Positions 60,004 through 64,000 of a stretch of 64,000 bases of DNA are shown piece by piece (the stretch's first letter is position 1; each line of letters begins with the position of its first letter). Source of the DNA: Zea mays. Its lineage: Eukaryota > Streptophyta > Magnoliopsida > Poales > Poaceae. Under the pieces are notes generated by a model, which did not search any database, was not told where the DNA came from, and was given only the letters and a program-made list of their open reading frames with translations. The stretch lies in the NCBI RefSeq assembly GCF_902167145.1, contig NC_050098.1:129902207-129966206 (forward strand), in the 5' to 3' direction. Made by a program: the position numbers and the translations under genes.

Positions 60004-60165
60004 TGTCGCTGTCGCGCGGCGGGGGAAGGAGTATCATGTCATAGCCGCCGTCGAGGGACATGAACTCAAGACTCCCGAAACGGAGCATCGTCCCGGGCTG
60101 GAAAGGTTGCTGGAGACTACCCATCTGGAGCTTGATGGGAAGCTGTTCGTCAACACGCAGCAGGC

Positions 60166-60183
60166 CCCTACCCGGCGTGCCAA
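60166..60183 (-). other. Primer binding site of element 4 (probable)
   Basis: The minus strand reads TTGGCACGCCGGGTAGGG one base inside the 5' LTR. It starts TGG, as a tRNA-primed site should; I do not assign the tRNA. Confidence 0.5.
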
Positions 60184-60184
60184 C

Positions 60185-61531
60185 TATCGGCGTTTCGACC
60201 CCGGGGGGTCCCTGGACCGACGAGTAAATTGTCGCCGCGTGCCCCAGCCCAGATGGGTCGTCACGAGACGGAGCACGAAGGGGGAAAACAGGGAGACAGG
60301 CGTAAAGGGGAAACCCGTGGTCTTCATGTTTGTCCTGCGCCCAGGTCAGGTGCGCTTGCAGTAGGGGGTTACAAGCGTCCGCGTGGGAGGGAGCGAGAGG
60401 CCTGGATGCGCCGTCCCGTCCTCCCCGCGCAGCCAACCCTCTCGTACGAGTGCCCTGGGCCTTCCTTTTATAGGCGTAAGGAGAGGGCTCAGGTGTACAA
60501 TAGGAGATGTAGCAGTGTGCTAACGTGTCTAGCAGAGAGGAGCTAGTGCCCTAAGTACATGCCGTCGTGGAAGCCGGGGAGGTTTTGGCACCCTGTTCAT
60601 GTGATGTCGTGGCCATCGGAGGAGCGCTGGAGCCTTGCGGAAGGACAACTGTCGGGGCTATCGAGTCCTTGCTGACGTCTCCTTGCTTCCGTAAGGGGTT
60701 GAGAGCCGCCGTCGTCATGGAGCACACGGGACGCCATCATTATTTGTTTACCGGGGCGAGCCAGATGGGACGCCGGTCTTGTTCCCTGTAGCCTGAGCTA
60801 GCTAGGGGTAGGATAATGATGGCCCCCCTGCGACATGGTCGGTCCGAGCCCTAGGTCGGGCGAGGCGGAGGCTCCTCTGAGGTCGAGGTCGAGTCTGTCT
60901 TCCGAGGTCGAGGTCGAGTTCGAGCCCCGGGTCGGGCGGGGCAGAGACCATCGTCTGAGGCCAAGGCTGAGTCCGAGCCCTGGGGTCGGGCGAGGCGGAG
61001 TTCGTCGTCTTCTGGAGCCGAGGCCGAGTTCGAGCCCTGGGGTCGGGCGAGGCGGAGTTCGTCGTCTTCCGGGGCCGAGGTCGAGTCCGAGCCCTGGGTC
61101 GGGCGAGGCGGAGTTCGTCGTCTTCCGGAGTCGAGGCTGAGTCCGAGCCCTGGGTCGGGCGAGGCGGAGCTTCCTATGGCGCCCGAAGCCAGACTTGGCT
61201 GCTGTCAGCCTCACTCTGTCGAGCGGCACAGCAGTCGGAGCGACGCAGGCGGCGCTGTCCTCTCGTCAGACCGGTCAGTGGAGCGGCGAAGTGACTGCGG
61301 TCACTTCAGCTCTGTCGACTGAGGGGCGCGCGTCAGGATAAGGTGTCAGGCCATCCTTGCATTAAATGCTTCTGCGATACAGTCGGTCGGTGTGGCGATC
61401 TGGCCAAGGTTGCTTCTTGGCGAAGACTGGGCCTCGGGCGAGCCGAAGGTGTGTCCGTTGCTTGAGGGGGCCCTCGGGCGAGACGTGAATCCTCCGGGGT
61501 CGGCTGCCCTTGCCCGAGGCTGGGCTCAGGC
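60185..61531 (-). repeat. 5' LTR of element 4, truncated by Sirevirus B
   Basis: Matches 40160-41660 of the 3' LTR; TG at the inner end has become TA. The outer ~150 bases lie beyond Sirevirus B, outside the window. TATA box at 60466-60472; tandem array of about 57-bp units at about 60925-61165 with three core units. Confidence 0.9.
60466..60472 (-). promoter_or_regulatory. TATA box in the 5' LTR of element 4
   Basis: The minus strand reads CGCCTATAAAAGGAAGG. This is the promoter that would drive gag-pol. Confidence 0.65.
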
Positions 61532-62114
61532 TGAGAGCACCTAGAGGGGGGGGGTGAATAGGTGATCCTGTAAACTTCAGAACTTAAGCCACAAAACCTT
61601 GATTAAGTGTTAGCACAGTTAATGCCAAGTGGCTAAAGAGAAGTTCTTGCACAATATGACAATCACAAGGAGTTCAACACAGAGAAGACACAGTGATTTA
61701 TCCCGTGGTTCGGCCAAGTACAAAACTTGCCTACTCCACGTTGTGGCGTCCCAACGGACGAGAGTTGCACTCAACTCCTCTCAAGTGATCCAATGATCAA
61801 CTTGAATACCACAGTGTTATGCTTTTCTTTCAATATCCCGTTTGCGAGGAATCTCCACAACTTGGAGTCTCTCGCCCTTACACTTGAGATTCACAAAGAA
61901 ATACGGAGTAAGGGAGGGAAGCAACACACACAAATCCACAGCAAAACGCGCACACACACGGCCAAGAGTCGAGCTCAAAAGACTATCTCAAGGTTCTCAC
62001 TAGAACGGAGCTCGAATCACTTAGAATGACAATCGGATGTGCAAAGACTGAGTGTGGATGATCAGGAATGCTCTAAGGTTTCTTAGTTATCTCCTCCATG
62101 CGCCTAGGGGTCCC

Positions 62115-62121
62115 TTTTATA
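62115..62121 (-). promoter_or_regulatory. TATA box in the LTR of Sirevirus B
   Basis: The minus strand reads GGCTATAAAAGGGACC, about 65 bases downstream of the nearest palindrome. Confidence 0.65.
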
Positions 62122-62184
62122 GCCCCAAGGCAGCTAGGAGCCGTTGAGAGCAATTCCAGAAGGCCAATCTTGCCTTCTGACGTC

Positions 62185-62582
62185 GGGTGCACCGGACAGT
62201 CCGGTGCACACCGGACACTGTCCGGTGCCCGATTTACTTCCATAAACAGCGCAGCCGACCGTTGCCGACCGTTGTAGATCTGGCGCACCGGACAGTCCGG
62301 TGCACACCGGACAGTCCGGTGCCTTCTTCCGACCGTTGACCAGACCACGTGTCGCGCGCAGAATCCGCGGTCGACCGTTGGCCCTGGCCGACCGTTGGCC
62401 CTGGCCGATCGTTGGCTCACCGGACAGTCCGGTGCACACCGGACAGTCCGGTGAATTTTAGCCGTACGCCGTCGGCAAATTCCCGAGAGCGGCTTCTTCG
62501 GCCGAGGCAGCCTGGCGCACCGGACACTGTCCGGTGCACCACCGGACACTGTCCGGTGGACCACCGGACAGTCCGGTGCCCC
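62185..62582. repeat. Sirevirus palindrome cluster, Sirevirus B
   Basis: Eight or more intact or near-intact CACCGGACAGTCCGGTG or CACCGGACACTGTCCGGTG copies, often paired head to tail. The best preserved cluster in the window. Confidence 0.9.
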
Positions 62583-62821
62583 AGACCGAAGCAGCCTTCT
62601 GGCTGTACACAGCCAACTTCTTTCTTTTCTTCTTCTTCCTGTTTCTAACACTTAGACAAGTATATTAGTACACAAAACCATTGTACTAAGACTTAGAAAC
62701 ATACCTTTGCTCTTGATTTGCACTTGGTTCATCCATGGGCATTGATTCACGTTTAAGCACTTGTGTTGACACTCAATCACCAAAATACTTAGAAATGGCC
62801 CAAGGGCACATTTCCCTTTCA

Positions 62822-62835
62822 ATCTCCCCCTTTTT
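62822..62835 (-). other. Polypurine tract of Sirevirus B
   Basis: The minus strand reads AAAAAGGGGGAGAT next to the LTR; more GGGGGAGA copies at about 63217 and 63475. Confidence 0.85.
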
Positions 62836-63612
62836 GGTGATTTATGCCAACACACCATAAAGCAACTAGAACAAGTGCAAAATCACTTCAAATAAAAATA
62901 AATTTGAGCTTTATTCGATTTTGGCATATATGGATCATCCTTTGCCACCACTTGGTTTGTTTTTGCAAATCAAACTCAAATCTCTATCTCTAAGTCAAAC
63001 ACACATGTTGAAGCATAAAGAGAGTCATTCCAAAAGAGATTGATCAAAGATTTCAAAAACTCCCCCTATTTCCCATAATTAACACTTCTCCCCACAAGAA
63101 GCCAACTTTGACAAGAGAGACAACAAAAGAGTTTAACAAAACAAAAACTCTACTATTTTCAAAATTTCTCAATTTCTCAAGTGGTAGCTGATCCATTTAT
63201 CACTTTGGCCTTTATTTTCTCCCCCTTTGGCATCAAGCACCAAAACGGGATCAATCTTGGCCCTTTAACCCCATTGCCTCACCAAAATCTTCAATTAAGA
63301 GCAAATAGGCAATAAGAGTTTAAAGATGAACTTGGAATAAGTTACCCTCTCATCGGAGTGCAGTGGAAGTCTTTCATGGTCCAAGTCCACCTTTTCCCTT
63401 TCAACCCTCCTTCGAGACTAAATCATCAAACTCAAGCACATGGTTAGTCTCAAAAGGGTCAAGTTGTAACACATCTCCCCCTAAACATGTGCATCACTTT
63501 GCAACGGACTTGTGAGGTCCAGGGAGTGTTTGTACAACTTGAGCACCATAATAAGCAACAAAATGCAAAAAAGGAACATGATCAAAAAGCATAAATACAT
63601 GTATGCTACAAT
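62836..63612 (-). other. Sirevirus B 3' untranslated region
   Basis: AT-rich, no ORF of note, several extra polypurine-like CTCCCCC stretches. Confidence 0.6.
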
Positions 63613-64000
63613 TCAATCCAGGTTCCGCGAATCTAGGACATTTAGCTCACTACGCAACCTGCAAAAGGTCTTCTCATCTAGAGGCTTAGTGAAGATATCG
63701 GCTAGCTGGTTCTCGGTGCTAACATGAAACACTTCGATATCTCCCTTTTGCTGGTGGTCTCTCAAAAAGTGATGCCGGATGTCTATGTGCTTTGTGCGGC
63801 TGTGCTCAACAGGATTCTCTGCCATGCGGATAGCACTCTCATTGTCACATAGGAGTGGGACTTTGCTCAGATTGTAGCCAAAGTCCCGGAGGGTTTGCCT
63901 CATCCAAAGTAGTTGCGCGCAACACTGACCTGCGGCAACGTACTCGGCCTCAGCGGTGGATAGGGCAACGGAGGTTTGTTTCTTAGAGTTCCATGACACC
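63613..64000 (-). CDS. Sirevirus B pol, RNase H C-terminus (partial)
   Basis: Open to the window edge. It reads SWNSKKQTSVALSTAEAEYVAAGQ, then VPLLCDNESAIRMAENPVEHSRTKHIDIRHHF and QLADIFTKPLDEK, ending at 63613. The acidic residues of Copia RNase H (AEAEY, CDNESA) are present. The visible part has no stop or frameshift, but it is only about 128 codons of a polyprotein, so whether the element is intact is unknown. Closely similar to the RNase H of Sirevirus A. Confidence 0.85.
   Translation of the reverse strand, partial: VSWNSKKQTSVALSTAEAEYVAAGQCCAQLLWMRQTLRDFGYNLSKVPLLCDNESAIRMAENPVEHSRTKHIDIRHHFLRDHQQKGDIEVFHVSTENQLADIFTKPLDEKTFCRLRSELNVLDSRNLD

Larger units (their letters stand above)
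61532..62821 (-). repeat. 3' LTR of Sirevirus B (1290 bp)
   Basis: Plus-strand ends TGAGAGCACCTAGAGG and CATTTCCCTTTCA. TATA box at 62115-62121 and well-kept palindromes at about 62185-62225, 62285-62322, 62415-62455 and 62518-62582. Confidence 0.95.
40160..64000 (-). mobile_element. Gypsy element 4 (Tat-type, possibly Huck), continues past window
   Basis: The 3' LTR is at 40160-41811 and the 5' LTR from 60185, with gag, protease, reverse transcriptase, RNase H, a second RNase H and integrase between them on the minus strand. An antisense spliced gene lies between integrase and the 3' LTR. The LTR begins TGTCGGGGACCATAATTAGGGG on the minus strand, which I associate with maize Huck from memory. 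It is interrupted by solo giant LTR copy B and by Sirevirus B. Two TAA and six TAG stops lie in gag-pol. Confidence 0.85.
61532..64000 (-). mobile_element. Sirevirus B (Copia, Ji/Opie-like), left part only
   Basis: LTR, polypurine tract and the C-terminal end of pol are visible; the rest lies right of the window. Inserted into the 5' LTR of element 4 after CAGGC (61527-61531). Same family as the solo LTR at 37227. Only about 0.8 kb separates the RNase H stop from the LTR, so no envelope-like ORF is present. Confidence 0.9.

Noticed and set aside
22365..62582. CRISPR-like array from repeated CACCGGACAGTCCGGTG words
   Set aside because: The words are unevenly spaced palindromes inside Sirevirus LTRs; eukaryotic context, no cas genes.
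1..64000. tRNA, rRNA or microRNA genes
   Set aside because: No cloverleaf or rRNA segment recognised by eye; the only tRNA-related stretches are primer binding sites.

Overview
The window is intergenic plant DNA made almost entirely of nested LTR retrotransposons, and I find no host gene. Sirevirus-type Copia elements whose LTRs carry CACCGGACAGTCCGGTG palindromes, Tat-type Gypsy elements with an extra RNase H and a large antisense gene, and a chromodomain Gypsy element together point to Zea mays or a very close panicoid grass. That assignment is pattern recognition; no search was run.

Layout, left to right. 1-4304: part of a giant LTR (copy A, minus strand). 4305-14868: Gypsy element 1 (Tat type, plus), with gag-pol remnants to 8759, an antisense gene 9637-13096 broken by a 586-bp solo LTR (11287-11872), and the 3' LTR 13689-14868. 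Element 1 sits inside the reverse transcriptase of Gypsy element 2 (chromovirus, plus; pol 14869-17350, 3' LTR 17387-19953). Element 2 abuts Gypsy element 3 (plus), which occupies 19954-39545. Element 3 is split by Sirevirus A (minus, 21609-34322, CTTCC target duplication), a Sirevirus solo LTR (37227-38455) and a 518-bp non-autonomous hAT-like element (38470-38987). A worn LTR relic (39546-40159) ends element 3 and is itself split by Gypsy element 4 (Tat type, minus, from 40160). Element 4 holds an antisense spliced gene (43239-46588), pol (47050-51057) and gag (to 60003). Its gag is interrupted by a complete 6550-bp solo LTR (copy B, 51550-58099, GTGGG duplication). Its 5' LTR (60185-61531) is cut by Sirevirus B (minus, 61532 past the window end).

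All coding capacity seen is for transposition: capsid and nucleocapsid (gag), aspartic protease, reverse transcriptase, RNase H and integrase, plus a Sirevirus envelope-like ORF and the Tat antisense genes. Sirevirus A is the least decayed, with long open gag and pol frames and closely matching LTRs. The Gypsy elements carry many stops and frameshifts. Outside element 2, the in-frame stops are overwhelmingly TAG, mostly where family members have glutamine, as expected from deamination of methylated CAG (CHG) sites.

The observations I rate highest are the TAG-biased decay, the antisense genes with their own TATA boxes, the palindrome cluster plus candidate intron in front of the Sirevirus A envelope-like ORF, and the giant LTRs with a conserved candidate intron. 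Splice sites, promoters and family placements are read by eye and are inference.
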